Below, in pieces: positions 16,284 to 24,895 of a DNA stretch of 64,000 nt. Each line of letters begins with the position of its first letter. Positions within the stretch are counted from its first letter, which is position 1. The position numbers and the translations under genes are program-made. The stretch is from contig NZ_JAMQPR010000002.1 of the NCBI RefSeq assembly GCF_026151345.1, positions 203,408 to 267,407 on the forward strand. The letters run 5' to 3'. The notes under the pieces are model-generated. The model was not told where the DNA came from. It was given only the letters and a program-made list of their open reading frames with translations, and searched no databases. Source of the DNA: Leptospira paudalimensis (lineage in GTDB: Bacteria > Spirochaetota > Leptospiria > Leptospirales > Leptospiraceae).

Positions 16284-17624
16284 GTGATTAAATTTAAACA
16301 GTTTCATAGCATGCCCCCTCATACCGCTTCCTTGTTTGCATCCAGCCAAACAGGCAAAGAATGGATGGAAACGATCCTTCCTTCTTTGTGGGCAGAGTTG
16401 TGTACAGAGTTTGGGTTGGCCTCGGGAGTTGTGGTTCTCAAAGCAGAAGACGAAGATTCCTTTTATGAGTCAGCCAGTTTCGGATACGGAGAAGATGGTT
16501 TTTATTATTCGTTTTTGAATCGAGGTTCTGCACAATGGGAGACTCTCATGACTTCCAGGGAACCTGTTTTCTTTTCTGGGAAAGAATTTCCTTTATTTGG
16601 AAAAACAACAAATGCAATGTCCATCCGAATCGTTGCAAAAGAAAGTATTGGTTTTCTTCTCGTTGAATTTGAAGGAGAAACATCCTTCTCTTTATTTGCT
16701 CTCCTTTCGCTTTTTGCAGAAAAAATTGGAAAAGAGTGGAGTGGCAATAAACCCCAAATGCATCGTCTGACTCCAAAAGATTCTGATGTTTCGTATCTCT
16801 ATTTCAGAGACAAAATTCCCAATCTTGAATCAGCAGTCCATAGGTTCGGATCCGAGAGGTTGGTTTCGATTTTTGGAGCTCCCGGGTCGGGGAAAAAAAG
16901 TCTAGCAAAATGGATCCACCAAAACAAGTTTTCGGGTGCTCCCTTTCTCGTTGTAGAATCTGTACCTGATCATTTTGGGAAATTTGAAAAAGCCCTTCAG
17001 GAATGGGGAACTGAGTCAAATTTAGGGAGTTTAGTATTTACGAACCCAGAACATTTTTCATTGGGCCAACAACAAATCCTTACGGATTGGTGGGCAAAAT
17101 CTGGGTTCCAAGGCAATCTTTTTCTCTTGGGAGATTCGAATGGAAGTGGCGAAGTCCTTCCCGAATTTGTCCAATTGTTACGAAAAAATCCAGTGTATTT
17201 ACCGGCATTAAACCAATTGCCAAAACCTACATTTTCCAAAATCATAGAGTCCATTTTCCAAGAATTGTGCCACGATCAAAATCGTTCCGATCTGACTCTG
17301 AGTCCGGCCGGAGAAGAGGAACTTCTCAATCGAAATTATAAAGAAAACTTCGTCGAATTGAGGAGTGCGATTCTTTCTGGAATTTTAACTTGTCGTACCA
17401 AAATGGTAGATGTCCCTGATCTTTTGGTCGGCCGGAACCGGATGGATATTGAGATTCCAGATGCAGAAGATTTAGACTTGCGGCGAGGGATAGAAGCCTT
17501 AGAAAGGCAGAAGATTCTTTTGGCAATGCGTATCTTTTCGGGAAACCAAATCCGAATGGCAAAGGCATTAGGAATTTCGAGAGGGTCTCTCCAATACAAA
17601 ATGAAACAACTTGGTTTGATGTAA
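16284..17624 (+). CDS. Degenerate sigma-54-activator-like protein (GAF-like + AAA-like + Fis HTH)
   Basis: The protein has 446 residues from GTG 16284; ATG 16311 is an alternative (437 residues). The N-terminal 150 residues resemble a GAF domain. An AAA-like domain follows with a Walker A (GAPGSGKKS, about residue 196), but the Walker B position reads LVFTNPEHF in place of the usual LFLDEI, and the GAFTGA loop that contacts sigma-54 is absent. The C-terminal 45 residues are a Fis-type helix-turn-helix (QIRMAKALGISRGSLQYKMKQLGL). It therefore probably binds DNA but should not hydrolyse ATP well or remodel sigma-54 holoenzyme. It is divergent from parA across the parS-like sites, so a role at this locus is possible, but unproven. 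Confidence 0.75.
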   Translation: MIKFKQFHSMPPHTASLFASSQTGKEWMETILPSLWAELCTEFGLASGVVVLKAEDEDSFYESASFGYGEDGFYYSFLNRGSAQWETLMTSREPVFFSGKEFPLFGKTTNAMSIRIVAKESIGFLLVEFEGETSFSLFALLSLFAEKIGKEWSGNKPQMHRLTPKDSDVSYLYFRDKIPNLESAVHRFGSERLVSIFGAPGSGKKSLAKWIHQNKFSGAPFLVVESVPDHFGKFEKALQEWGTESNLGSLVFTNPEHFSLGQQQILTDWWAKSGFQGNLFLLGDSNGSGEVLPEFVQLLRKNPVYLPALNQLPKPTFSKIIESIFQELCHDQNRSDLTLSPAGEEELLNRNYKENFVELRSAILSGILTCRTKMVDVPDLLVGRNRMDIEIPDAEDLDLRRGIEALERQKILLAMRIFSGNQIRMAKALGISRGSLQYKMKQLGLM

Positions 17625-17626
17625 AG

Positions 17627-18625
17627 ATGGATGATACTGTATACGAAGAACGGAAAACTCCGGCAGGGTTTCTCGTAAAAGTCCGGATTTCCAAACTGAC
17701 TTACGTCGTTTTTACTGAATCAGGCCCCGAGGTTCCCAAAGGGGCCAAAAATAATTCCATCGTTGTCAACGTCCCGAGAGTGGGTTTTTTTGGGGATGAT
17801 TTTGACGTTTCCCATTTTCATTTGGGGGAACTTTCCTTCGTCAACGTAAAAGCGGGAAAGATGGTCATTCCATACCAACATGGTTTCTCCAATGAGATCA
17901 AAACCATTTATCTGGGTACGGGAAGCCAGAGTGATGTTTTACCCGTTGTCATTTATCACTATAAAAACAAAGAAGATTTGATGGCAGCTTGGGAGCGGGG
18001 GGAGCAGGCACAATTTTTGGTTGTCGATGAAGAAATCCCCAGATCGGACATGGTCTCATTCAAAATCCGATACCCGAGTATGAACATCCTAGTGATCAAA
18101 AAAAGGATTAATACTTCCGCAGAATCCCTGTCTCCAAAAACCGAAGAATCAAAAGACAAGGGAGTGGTGGATTATGATAAGGTTCGTGCGACAGATGTTG
18201 CCAAAAACCAAAACCTAAACACATATAGTGAGAACCCAGTTTTTTTAGCTAGGATCCACCTCCGTGCTATGGAGTTAGATAAAGTAAAACAACTCCTCCT
18301 CGATTTCCATTTGTCTTCTGACGACGTTATGTTCATCCGAACCTTTTTGGATGTGATGATCAAAAATGAATATAAGAAACCCGAACTAGACACAGTCAAA
18401 CCCCAACTCATTGCCATGAACGAAGCTTTTCGATTGGCAGTCTTAATTCTGGAATTCCAAGTGGAAGCTTTCGAAAAAGAATTGGATGGTGGATTTTCAA
18501 AAGACATTTCACATATGATTTATGCCCTCTTAGCCAAAGAACAAGACTCGGCCAAAGACCTAGAACACGAAATTGTTTTGTGGGAATGGAAACTCAGGGT
18601 CCGTGCATCCCTCTATAAAAAATAA
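17627..18625 (+). CDS. Conserved-looking protein of unknown function
   Basis: I do not recognise this protein (332 residues). It starts 2 bases after the stop of the degenerate activator, so the two probably form one transcript. The first 160 residues look beta-rich without a signal peptide (TPAGFLVKVRISKLTYVVF; VSFKIRYPSMNILVIKKRI), a Ser/Lys-rich linker follows at about 163-190, and the last 130 residues are helical and acidic with the hydrophobic face FRLAVLILEFQVEAFEKEL. This suggests a cytoplasmic two-domain protein. No catalytic motif stands out. Confidence 0.7.
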   Translation: MDDTVYEERKTPAGFLVKVRISKLTYVVFTESGPEVPKGAKNNSIVVNVPRVGFFGDDFDVSHFHLGELSFVNVKAGKMVIPYQHGFSNEIKTIYLGTGSQSDVLPVVIYHYKNKEDLMAAWERGEQAQFLVVDEEIPRSDMVSFKIRYPSMNILVIKKRINTSAESLSPKTEESKDKGVVDYDKVRATDVAKNQNLNTYSENPVFLARIHLRAMELDKVKQLLLDFHLSSDDVMFIRTFLDVMIKNEYKKPELDTVKPQLIAMNEAFRLAVLILEFQVEAFEKELDGGFSKDISHMIYALLAKEQDSAKDLEHEIVLWEWKLRVRASLYKK

Positions 18626-18641
18626 GAAAAAACACTAAAAA

Positions 18642-19559
18642 ATGCTTTATTTTTCTCGAATTTCAGGGAAAACTATGGATATTCATATGGATTTCTTGGG
18701 AATAACAGAAAAGTTGGCACAAAAATTGCACAAAACTGCGCCGTTTTTTTGTGCTCTGGTGATAGCCGTTTTTTCCCAAGGATCTTTATCTGCGAATGAA
18801 TGGGAGGAACCAGTTGTCCTCTTAAACGATCCACTTGTTCCTGCCATTGAACTAAGGGAAGGTGTGATCAGTGAAGTTGAGGTAAGTCCAAACCAAGAGA
18901 TTGCCATTCCATCGAATCAAAGCGAAGGGCAAAATCTCTTCCAAATTCCAAATGCCCAAGTGGAAAAACAATCGATTCAGTTTTTTACATCCAATCAGAT
19001 TTCCTTCGCAAATGTTTCACTTCCGGGTGAAAAGGGGATGGGTTCGGCTCATTGCCAAGTTGTACTCGCAAACAGTATAATAGTATCGAGGGAAGCGGAG
19101 AATCTACTTGTAAAATCGATTGCCAGCCCAGGACTTTTTGGTTTTCTGGGGATATGTCTCAACCGAAGCGAGTTGCCTTCCAAAAATTTCTCAACGCCAT
19201 GCGAAAATTGTCTACTGAGGTCAATGACTCTGAGATCTGCAAGCGATTGGAGATTCTCATGGCAACCAGTAAGGACGACCTCCCATTGGCTCACGTCAAC
19301 CAACTCCTCCAAGAACCAAAAGAATTCGATCCAAAGACAATTCCTGAGCCATACACTCAATACGTCCGACATTTCATCTACATGGTCAAACGGAATGGCC
19401 GAATGCCCAGTGACATTCTCTCCAATGAAGAAAATGGCACAGGAGGATCTGGTAATTCTCGCGGGAATCAAAAGGAATCAAAGGTTTCCTCTAAAACCAG
19501 TACAAGCGCAAAAAACAAACGATCTGACTCTTCTGGTTCAAAACCTTCGTTTGCTGTAA
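18642..19559 (+). CDS. Exported protein of unknown function; 3' third probably not coding in this frame
   Basis: The open frame codes for 305 residues. The first 170 look real: a signal sequence with hydrophobic core (FFCALVIAVFSQGSLSA, cleavage near residue 45 of the long form), followed by a beta-rich exported region. The start at 18642 gives an unusually long leader; ATG 18675 (12th codon) is more likely. From about 19154 the frame overlaps a convincing gene in another frame, and its translation becomes Ser/Arg/Trp-rich without structure. Either a frameshift has fused a shadow frame to this gene, or it really reads on as an overlap of about 400 bases. Confidence 0.5.
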   Translation: MLYFSRISGKTMDIHMDFLGITEKLAQKLHKTAPFFCALVIAVFSQGSLSANEWEEPVVLLNDPLVPAIELREGVISEVEVSPNQEIAIPSNQSEGQNLFQIPNAQVEKQSIQFFTSNQISFANVSLPGEKGMGSAHCQVVLANSIIVSREAENLLVKSIASPGLFGFLGICLNRSELPSKNFSTPCENCLLRSMTLRSASDWRFSWQPVRTTSHWLTSTNSSKNQKNSIQRQFLSHTLNTSDISSTWSNGMAECPVTFSPMKKMAQEDLVILAGIKRNQRFPLKPVQAQKTNDLTLLVQNLRLL

Positions 19560-19597
19560 AAAAAGCTAAAACCACCACCTCTAAATCTAAAAAATAA
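19154..19597 (+). CDS. Small basic-tailed protein, function unknown
   Basis: About 147 residues from ATG 19154 (MSQPKRVAFQKFLNAMRKL); the open frame extends 34 codons upstream, but that part looks like a shadow of the previous gene. The first 95 residues form a helical domain with a plausible hydrophobic core (CKRLEILMATSKDDLPLAHVNQLL; YTQYVRHFIYMVKRNGRMP). The remaining 50 are low-complexity, rich in Ser, Lys, Gly and Thr, ending in a Lys-rich tail like that of histone-like or nucleic-acid-binding proteins. I do not recognise the family. Confidence 0.6.
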   Translation: MSQPKRVAFQKFLNAMRKLSTEVNDSEICKRLEILMATSKDDLPLAHVNQLLQEPKEFDPKTIPEPYTQYVRHFIYMVKRNGRMPSDILSNEENGTGGSGNSRGNQKESKVSSKTSTSAKNKRSDSSGSKPSFAVKKAKTTTSKSKK

Positions 19598-19734
19598 TCC
19601 AAACCAAGATCCCTCATGAGACCACCATCTTACGCGTGGTTTCCGTTGCCTTTCCGTCCCTGTGCTCACTACAGGGAGAAAATGCCAAAATTGACAAAAA
19701 CAAGCACAGTCCTGGGCGACACCCTGGGGAAAGA

Positions 19735-19760
19735 ATATTTGCCTAAAATTAGGCAAATAT
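19735..19760. promoter_or_regulatory. 26-bp near-perfect palindrome (12-bp arms)
   Basis: Left arm ATATTTGCCTAA (19735-19746), AA, right arm TTAGGCAAATAT (19749-19760); the arms match perfectly. The core TGCCTA...TAGGCA returns at 19842-19857. No T-run follows, so it is more likely a dimeric protein-binding or recombination site than a terminator. Confidence 0.55.
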
Positions 19761-20176
19761 AGCCGAAATCTACGTCTTAACGGCTCACAGTCACAGGAAT
19801 TCCCGTTTGAAAGCAAAAGGGTTGTTGGAACCAAGAAAAATTGCCTATATTTAGGCATTTAAATTCGGTGGAATCTGCTGAGTCGAATTGCCCGAAGTTC
19901 GGCATACGAATCGGGGCAGAGCATCCCGAGGGACCAACTTTCGGCATCGAGTGTCCTCGAGTGGGCGGCCTTTTGGAAGGGGTGACTCGGTTTCGCCAGC
20001 CCGTACTACGGCAATTCCATATTTTGAATTTGCTGCCGGAAACTCGTCAGTCACTCCTTCGTTTTCAGCTCTTATGGGATTGTTTCCTTTCCTTTCCTTT
20101 CCGCCCCTTTATGATTACAAGCTTCCCCTGAAGGTTTGGTGACCAAATTCGGTCATTTCCTAGTAAAGGAGAGGCG

Positions 20177-20218
20177 ATGAACAAATCGGCCAGAGGGAAA
20201 CTTTTGTCCGCATTCTAG
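20177..20218 (+). CDS. Candidate 13-residue micropeptide
   Basis: AAGGAG at 20166-20171 stands 5 bases before an ATG that opens 13 codons (MNKSARGKLLSAF) and a TAG. The ribosome site is better than those of many genes in this window. It lies in the gene-free stretch before the zinc-ribbon gene. The frame may be chance; it is listed because of the ribosome site. Confidence 0.2.
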   Translation: MNKSARGKLLSAF

Positions 20219-20549
20219 CCCAAATATTGAAGTGAACTTTCGTAACTTAGCCGTGTTTTTCCAGACCAAAGGAAAAGGAATCCAAAAAGCAAATTACCCA
20301 TTTTATCAGATAAAACATTCTCAATTGCCGAAAGATAGGCATTTAGGACTAAAAATCTGCCCAGAGCGAGGCATTTCCCCCTTGGGCCCCACCTTTGTTC
20401 CCAGGCCAAATTCCTTCTTTTTTTTGCACCAAAAAGAACAAATAAGCTGCCAATATGTCATGTGTAGCCCGATTTCATCTGCATGCAAATTTGGCAGAAA
20501 AGCGAATATTGGTTGCCTGAGGGGCAACTCCTCCTCATCTTTCCTTGGT

Positions 20550-20765
20550 ATGGCAGAAACAATACGGTTAAGGGTGAAATGTCACGCCTGCTCTAATGTA
20601 ATCGAAGGTACGGCCAAATACGGCTCAGGTCACTTTGTGCCAGAGGGTGTTGTGTTTGAATTTGTGGCAGTTGGGAAAGTAGAAGGTGCAAAAGGCCGTC
20701 GCGTAAAGGCAGAAGTCACTTGCACATGCCCCAATTGTGGAGTAAAATGCAAATACAATGTTTAA
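20550..20765 (+). CDS. Small CxxC...CxCxxC zinc-ribbon-like protein
   Basis: From ATG 20550 the protein has 71 residues. The open frame runs 106 codons further upstream, but that part has the look of non-coding DNA. It carries KCHACSNVIEG near the start and TCTCPNCGVKC near the end, two Cys pairs about 45 residues apart that would bind one zinc ion in a ribbon fold. The middle is a beta hairpin of small residues. It resembles conserved short leptospiral proteins without assigned function. No clear ribosome site precedes the ATG. Confidence 0.7.
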   Translation: MAETIRLRVKCHACSNVIEGTAKYGSGHFVPEGVVFEFVAVGKVEGAKGRRVKAEVTCTCPNCGVKCKYNV

Positions 20766-20786
20766 TGCACAATATTAAGCCATTAT

Positions 20787-22265
20787 ATGCTCTTTAATTC
20801 GGCACTATTTGGTGTGTTTTTGGCAATCACGATTGTTCTATGGCATCTTCTTGCAAATTGGCTGCACATATTTAGTCAAATAAATGCACAAAATAAATCA
20901 ATATATAGATCATTTAAAGTTTTTTATCTGTTGATAATTAGTCTTTTATTTTACAGTTTTTGGAACAAAAATTACTTAATATTAATCATTTGGATTGCTC
21001 TGGTTGACTTTCTTGTGACTCGAGCGATCCACAGCGCCAAATCGGCCCGATTTCGCCTTTTCTTTTTGTCACTTTCTCTAGCAAATAGCCTTGGGTTACT
21101 GGTATTCTTAAAATATGGGCATTTTATAGCTGAAAATTGGGCAAATATGATCGGATCTCCACAGGGTTCAGGGACTTTTTGGAGCCAGTGGCTCTTACCC
21201 GTTGGAATTTCCTTTTATACCTTCCAGTCGATTTCTTATGTAGTGGATGTCTACCAGGGGGAATTGGTTCCGGAGAGGAAATTTTCATCCTACCTTCTGT
21301 TTCTCAGTTTTTTCCCACAGTTAGTAGCGGGTCCCATTGTCACGGCAAAGTCTTTTTTACCACAGATCAGGAGGCCACTCCATTTCCTTCGGATCCCCTT
21401 TTTATTCGGGACATTTTTAATTCTACTCGGTCTGTTTAAGAAAATGGTGTTGGCTGACCATCTGGCTGAGGTAGCTGATATCGTTTTTTCACATCCAGAC
21501 AAAATGTCATCGCCTGCTCTCTGGATGGGAATGTTTTCCTACTCCCTACAGATATACTGCGATTTTTCTGGGTACACTGATATTGCCCAAGGCACGGCAG
21601 TTCTATTTGGATTCCATTTGCCTGAGAATTTTCGGATGCCTTACCTATCGAGTGGATTTTCAGAATTCTGGACTCGTTGGCATATTTCTTTATCCCAGTG
21701 GTTAAAAAAATACCTATACATTCCTCTTGGTGGAAACCGGATGGGAGTCTTTTTTACTTATCGGAACCTTATTCTTGTGATGGCCATTGGTGGTCTTTGG
21801 CATGGTGCTTCTTGGAATTTTGTAGTTTGGGGGACTGGGCATGGCATCTTACTTGTGGTGGAAAGATGGATTGGAGTACGTTACTCTCTGATGACACTTC
21901 CTGCTTGGAAACCATTCAAAGTTGTTTTCACTTTTTTTGCGGTAAGTCTTTTGTGGGTATTCTTTCGAAGTGCTAATTTGGTTGATTCCCTGTGTTACCT
22001 ACAGGGGATTTTTACAAAAAAAGAGGGTTTTTTGTTACCATACACTCTTGAAATGAAATTTGTTTATTGTTTTGTGTTGGTATTGATTGGCCATTTGATT
22101 GGAAGTCGCATTTTTAAGGAAAACAAACAACTGTTAGCAAAATTCGAAAAAATGCATAATTCCTTAGGAAAATTGGCATTTTTAGCTTTTGTTGCAGTTT
22201 TAAGTTTGATTGTGATCGTATTGTATTCTGCTGAAAGTAAACCGTTTGTTTACTTTGTATTTTAG
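20787..22265 (+). CDS. MBOAT family O-acyltransferase (AlgI/DltB-like)
   Basis: The protein has 492 residues and about ten membrane helices, the normal length for AlgI-type MBOAT proteins. The conserved signature WTRWHISLSQWLKKYLYIPLGG is present around residue 300, and the active-site His sits in GGLWHGASWNFVVWG (about 335-350). Such proteins pass acyl (often acetyl) groups across the inner membrane to surface polysaccharides together with an SGNH-type periplasmic partner. That partner is the next gene, 8 bases downstream. The glycan substrate is not known. Confidence 0.92.
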   Translation: MLFNSALFGVFLAITIVLWHLLANWLHIFSQINAQNKSIYRSFKVFYLLIISLLFYSFWNKNYLILIIWIALVDFLVTRAIHSAKSARFRLFFLSLSLANSLGLLVFLKYGHFIAENWANMIGSPQGSGTFWSQWLLPVGISFYTFQSISYVVDVYQGELVPERKFSSYLLFLSFFPQLVAGPIVTAKSFLPQIRRPLHFLRIPFLFGTFLILLGLFKKMVLADHLAEVADIVFSHPDKMSSPALWMGMFSYSLQIYCDFSGYTDIAQGTAVLFGFHLPENFRMPYLSSGFSEFWTRWHISLSQWLKKYLYIPLGGNRMGVFFTYRNLILVMAIGGLWHGASWNFVVWGTGHGILLVVERWIGVRYSLMTLPAWKPFKVVFTFFAVSLLWVFFRSANLVDSLCYLQGIFTKKEGFLLPYTLEMKFVYCFVLVLIGHLIGSRIFKENKQLLAKFEKMHNSLGKLAFLAFVAVLSLIVIVLYSAESKPFVYFVF

Positions 22266-22273
22266 GAATTAAG

Positions 22274-23794
22274 ATGAAAAAACGGATATTTTTCCTTACA
22301 TGTCTGATTGTCTTTTTGTTCGGGATAGATACTTTGTTTTTCCGCAAAATCCAATTCCTTTTGCCAAATGAATCTCCTTGGAATACAAATCATTTTTTCA
22401 ATTTTTTATACGAATATGAAAGGATACGTTCTCTTCCCAAAATTAAAAAACGGATCATCATTGTCGGAAGTTCGGTTGCCTATTATTCCATTGATGCACG
22501 GTCCTTGGAAAAAACCTTAAAGGATAAATTTTCATTAGATGTAGATGTTTTTTATTTAGCGTATGCGGGCAATAGTCCTCTATATGTGTATTTACTTCTC
22601 AATTGGCTTACACCTTTGGAACCAGACTTAGTCGTTTACCCCGTTAATTTTATTGATTATCGCCTCCACCGAACGTATGTTTTGTTTCCAGAAGGAAGGA
22701 ATGATTCAGTTGATGAATCTTTAATGATACGAGATGCACTTACATTTGGAGAAGCACCTCAATCATTATGGGTTTTTCCTTGGGAAACTCTGATGGAAGT
22801 GGGCTCGGAGATGGATACGGAAACTTTTTCTCGCTACATTGTTTCTTCCGGTTTCACTTTTTACCGGTACAAAGACATTTTCGAACAAAACATACAAAAC
22901 CTACTCCAACACCGATTTGGTCGAAATACAAGTTATCATTCTTATATGGGTGTCAGCATTCCAGAAGGAGTCAATGGACTTGGTTGGACAGGGAAACAAT
23001 TTAGTTTTTTCCCAACACATAAAATGGAAGAAAAAGGGATTTGGTTGGAAGTCACTCCCTATTTGCTTGCTGGTTCCACTTGTAAACTTACCTTTTCGAA
23101 CGGCGATACAAACCAAGTCGTGATCCTAAAAGATCCTAGATGGACGAAGGTTCGTTTGGATCCAATTTTCTTTAGGGAAAACAAACAAATCACTGCGACA
23201 TTGGAACGAGTGTGGTATGCACATGAAGCTACTGGAGCTTATTTGGATTATCATTATGACCCCATGGGTGTCCGATTGGAACAGACATTTGGTCTAGAAG
23301 TGGCAAAGTCAGGTGTCCAATACACTCGGGAACCACGTACGGAAGACTATCGTTATCAGGGGATGGATGATAAGACTTATACTCGTTATTTTTACTATCG
23401 ATTGTTAGAAGGTTTGGATAAACGACCTGGAATTGGTTATTTAGTCGCATTAAAACTTGCCAAAGAAAGAATCCGAAACGAAAAATTCCGACCTTTTTTT
23501 CATTTTCATTACCTGCAAAAAATCGCAGACCATTTTCGAAATCGAAATATCCCGTTTTTGCTCATCAATAACCCAGAAAATCCAATCTCTCTCAATTGGT
23601 ATGAGAATTCGGACTGGTATCGGGACCATTTGCTTTTTCTGAAATCTTTGGATTCGGGTTCCGTACATTTTTGGGACATCCACGGCTTACTCCCAATGCA
23701 AGGGTTTTCCGATTTTCATCACTTCACTTATGCAGGAATGGAACAAATGAATTCGATTTATGCGGAAAGAATTGGAAATCTCTTTCCGAAATAA
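22274..23794 (+). CDS. SGNH/AlgX-DltD-like partner of the MBOAT acyltransferase
   Basis: The protein has 506 residues. It begins with a short N-terminus and one membrane helix (RIFFLTCLIVFLFGIDTLFF), so the body is periplasmic. The nucleophile block is IIIVGSSVAYYSID near residue 66, and the C-terminal Asp-x-x-His block is FSDFHHFTYAG near 480, so the catalytic Ser, Asp and His all look present. A long insertion between about 165 and 380 is unlike standard SGNH enzymes and appears beta-rich (DxxxYLDYHYDPMG region). Its position directly after the MBOAT gene fits an O-acetylation pair. Confidence 0.8.
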   Translation: MKKRIFFLTCLIVFLFGIDTLFFRKIQFLLPNESPWNTNHFFNFLYEYERIRSLPKIKKRIIIVGSSVAYYSIDARSLEKTLKDKFSLDVDVFYLAYAGNSPLYVYLLLNWLTPLEPDLVVYPVNFIDYRLHRTYVLFPEGRNDSVDESLMIRDALTFGEAPQSLWVFPWETLMEVGSEMDTETFSRYIVSSGFTFYRYKDIFEQNIQNLLQHRFGRNTSYHSYMGVSIPEGVNGLGWTGKQFSFFPTHKMEEKGIWLEVTPYLLAGSTCKLTFSNGDTNQVVILKDPRWTKVRLDPIFFRENKQITATLERVWYAHEATGAYLDYHYDPMGVRLEQTFGLEVAKSGVQYTREPRTEDYRYQGMDDKTYTRYFYYRLLEGLDKRPGIGYLVALKLAKERIRNEKFRPFFHFHYLQKIADHFRNRNIPFLLINNPENPISLNWYENSDWYRDHLLFLKSLDSGSVHFWDIHGLLPMQGFSDFHHFTYAGMEQMNSIYAERIGNLFPK

Positions 23795-23830
23795 CATGTT
23801 TTTCAATCCTTACATTAGATAAGGAAAATT

Positions 23831-24880
23831 ATGGAAAAAATCAAAGTTGGAGTCCTGGGAGCAACAGGATCCGTCGGTCAAAGATTCATTCAACTTTTGG
23901 AGGATCACCCTTATTTTACGGTGACTCATTTAGCAGCTTCTGAAAAAAGTGCGGGCCAAACTTATGGTGACGTGATGAAGTCTCGTTGGAAGATTTCTTC
24001 TGACATTCCTTCTTATGCAAAAGACATTATCATTTCATTACCAGATCCAAATGTAACAAAAGGCGTACAACTTGTGTTTAGTGGTCTAGACGCATCCATT
24101 GCAGGAGAAGTGGAGACTGCTTATGCGGAAGCTGGAGTGATGGTATTATCCAATTCCAAAAACCATCGTATGGACCCAAATGTTCCCATCCTTTCTGCAG
24201 AAGTTAACTCACATCATTTGGATGTTCTTTCTGCACAAAAAACAAAAGGGAAAATCATCACAAATTCCAATTGTACAATAATGGGAGTGACGATCTCACT
24301 TAAACCACTCATGGATGCATTTGGATTAAAGTCTGTTATGTTATTTTCAATGCAGGCCATTTCAGGTGCAGGTTACCCTGGTGTTCCAACCATGGACATC
24401 CTTGGAAACGTTGTGCCTTATATCGGTGGAGAAGAAGACAAGGCGGAAGTGGAACCTCAAAAATGTTTGGGGACTGTGGAAGGTGGTGTCATTAAATCAG
24501 CAGACTTTAAAATCTCTGCTCATTGTAACCGAGTTCCTGTATTTGATGGGCACACTGTTTGTGTTTCTGTATCCTTTGATAAAAAACCAAAAAAAGAAGA
24601 GATTTTAAAGGTTTGGGCAGATTTTCAAGGGGAACCACAGAAATTGGGATTGCCGTTTGCACCGAACCCCGCTATTCTTTACCGCGAAGAAAACGACCGC
24701 CCTCAACCTCGTCTCGATTTGGACACAGGAAAGGGAATGACAACTGTTGTGGGAAGGTTACGAGAAGATTCAATCTTGGACTGGAAATGGGTAGTTCTTT
24801 CGCATAACACGATTCGAGGTGCCGCTGGTGCTGCTATCTTGAATGCTGAGTTATTGTATAAAAAAGGATATTTTAAGTAA
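23831..24880 (+). CDS. asd: Aspartate-semialdehyde dehydrogenase, archaeal/fungal type
   Basis: The protein has 349 residues. The NADP-binding motif [13 protein letters not shown] is at the start, and the catalytic Cys is in [10 protein letters not shown] (about residue 148). [25 protein letters not shown] and the C-terminal [12 protein letters not shown] (His and Arg of the substrate site) match the archaeal/fungal branch of the family rather than the E. coli branch. It makes aspartate semialdehyde for lysine, diaminopimelate, threonine and methionine, so it is essential to cell-wall synthesis. AAGGA precedes the ATG by 5 bases. In L. interrogans asd is on the small chromosome, which is the main reason to place this window there. 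Confidence 0.96.
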   Translation: MEKIKVGVLGATGSVGQRFIQLLEDHPYFTVTHLAASEKSAGQTYGDVMKSRWKISSDIPSYAKDIIISLPDPNVTKGVQLVFSGLDASIAGEVETAYAEAGVMVLSNSKNHRMDPNVPILSAEVNSHHLDVLSAQKTKGKIITNSNCTIMGVTISLKPLMDAFGLKSVMLFSMQAISGAGYPGVPTMDILGNVVPYIGGEEDKAEVEPQKCLGTVEGGVIKSADFKISAHCNRVPVFDGHTVCVSVSFDKKPKKEEILKVWADFQGEPQKLGLPFAPNPAILYREENDRPQPRLDLDTGKGMTTVVGRLREDSILDWKWVVLSHNTIRGAAGAAILNAELLYKKGYFK

Positions 24881-24895
24881 GGACTCACTACCGAC

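Larger units (their letters stand above)
19598..20549. other. About 950 bases without a convincing gene, GC-richer than its surroundings, with several TGCC/GGCA palindromes
   Basis: The open frames here are short, overlap each other on both strands and have no ribosome sites. What is visible: a 26-bp palindrome at 19735-19760, a second TGCCTA/TAGGCA palindrome at 19842-19857, looser TGCC...GGCA sites at 19889-19904 and 20326-20341, a CCCTGT/ACAGGG stem at 19658-19676, a TCGAG/CTCGA stem near 19948, a GTTGCC/GGCAAC hairpin at 20512-20528 and one 13-codon frame with a good ribosome site (20177). It could hold replication, regulatory or RNA elements. Confidence 0.5.

Noticed and set aside
19538..20142. 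Several overlapping frames of 67-106 codons on both strands
   Set aside because: They overlap one another, have Arg/Pro-rich random composition and no ribosome sites.
20232..20549. The upstream part of the zinc-ribbon frame (106 codons)
   Set aside because: Composition is that of non-coding DNA, it contains hairpins and TGCC/GGCA sites, and the conserved-looking protein begins at ATG 20550.
19598..20549. tRNA or rRNA genes in the gene-free stretch
   Set aside because: No T-loop or anticodon-arm pattern and no conserved rRNA segment was recognised.
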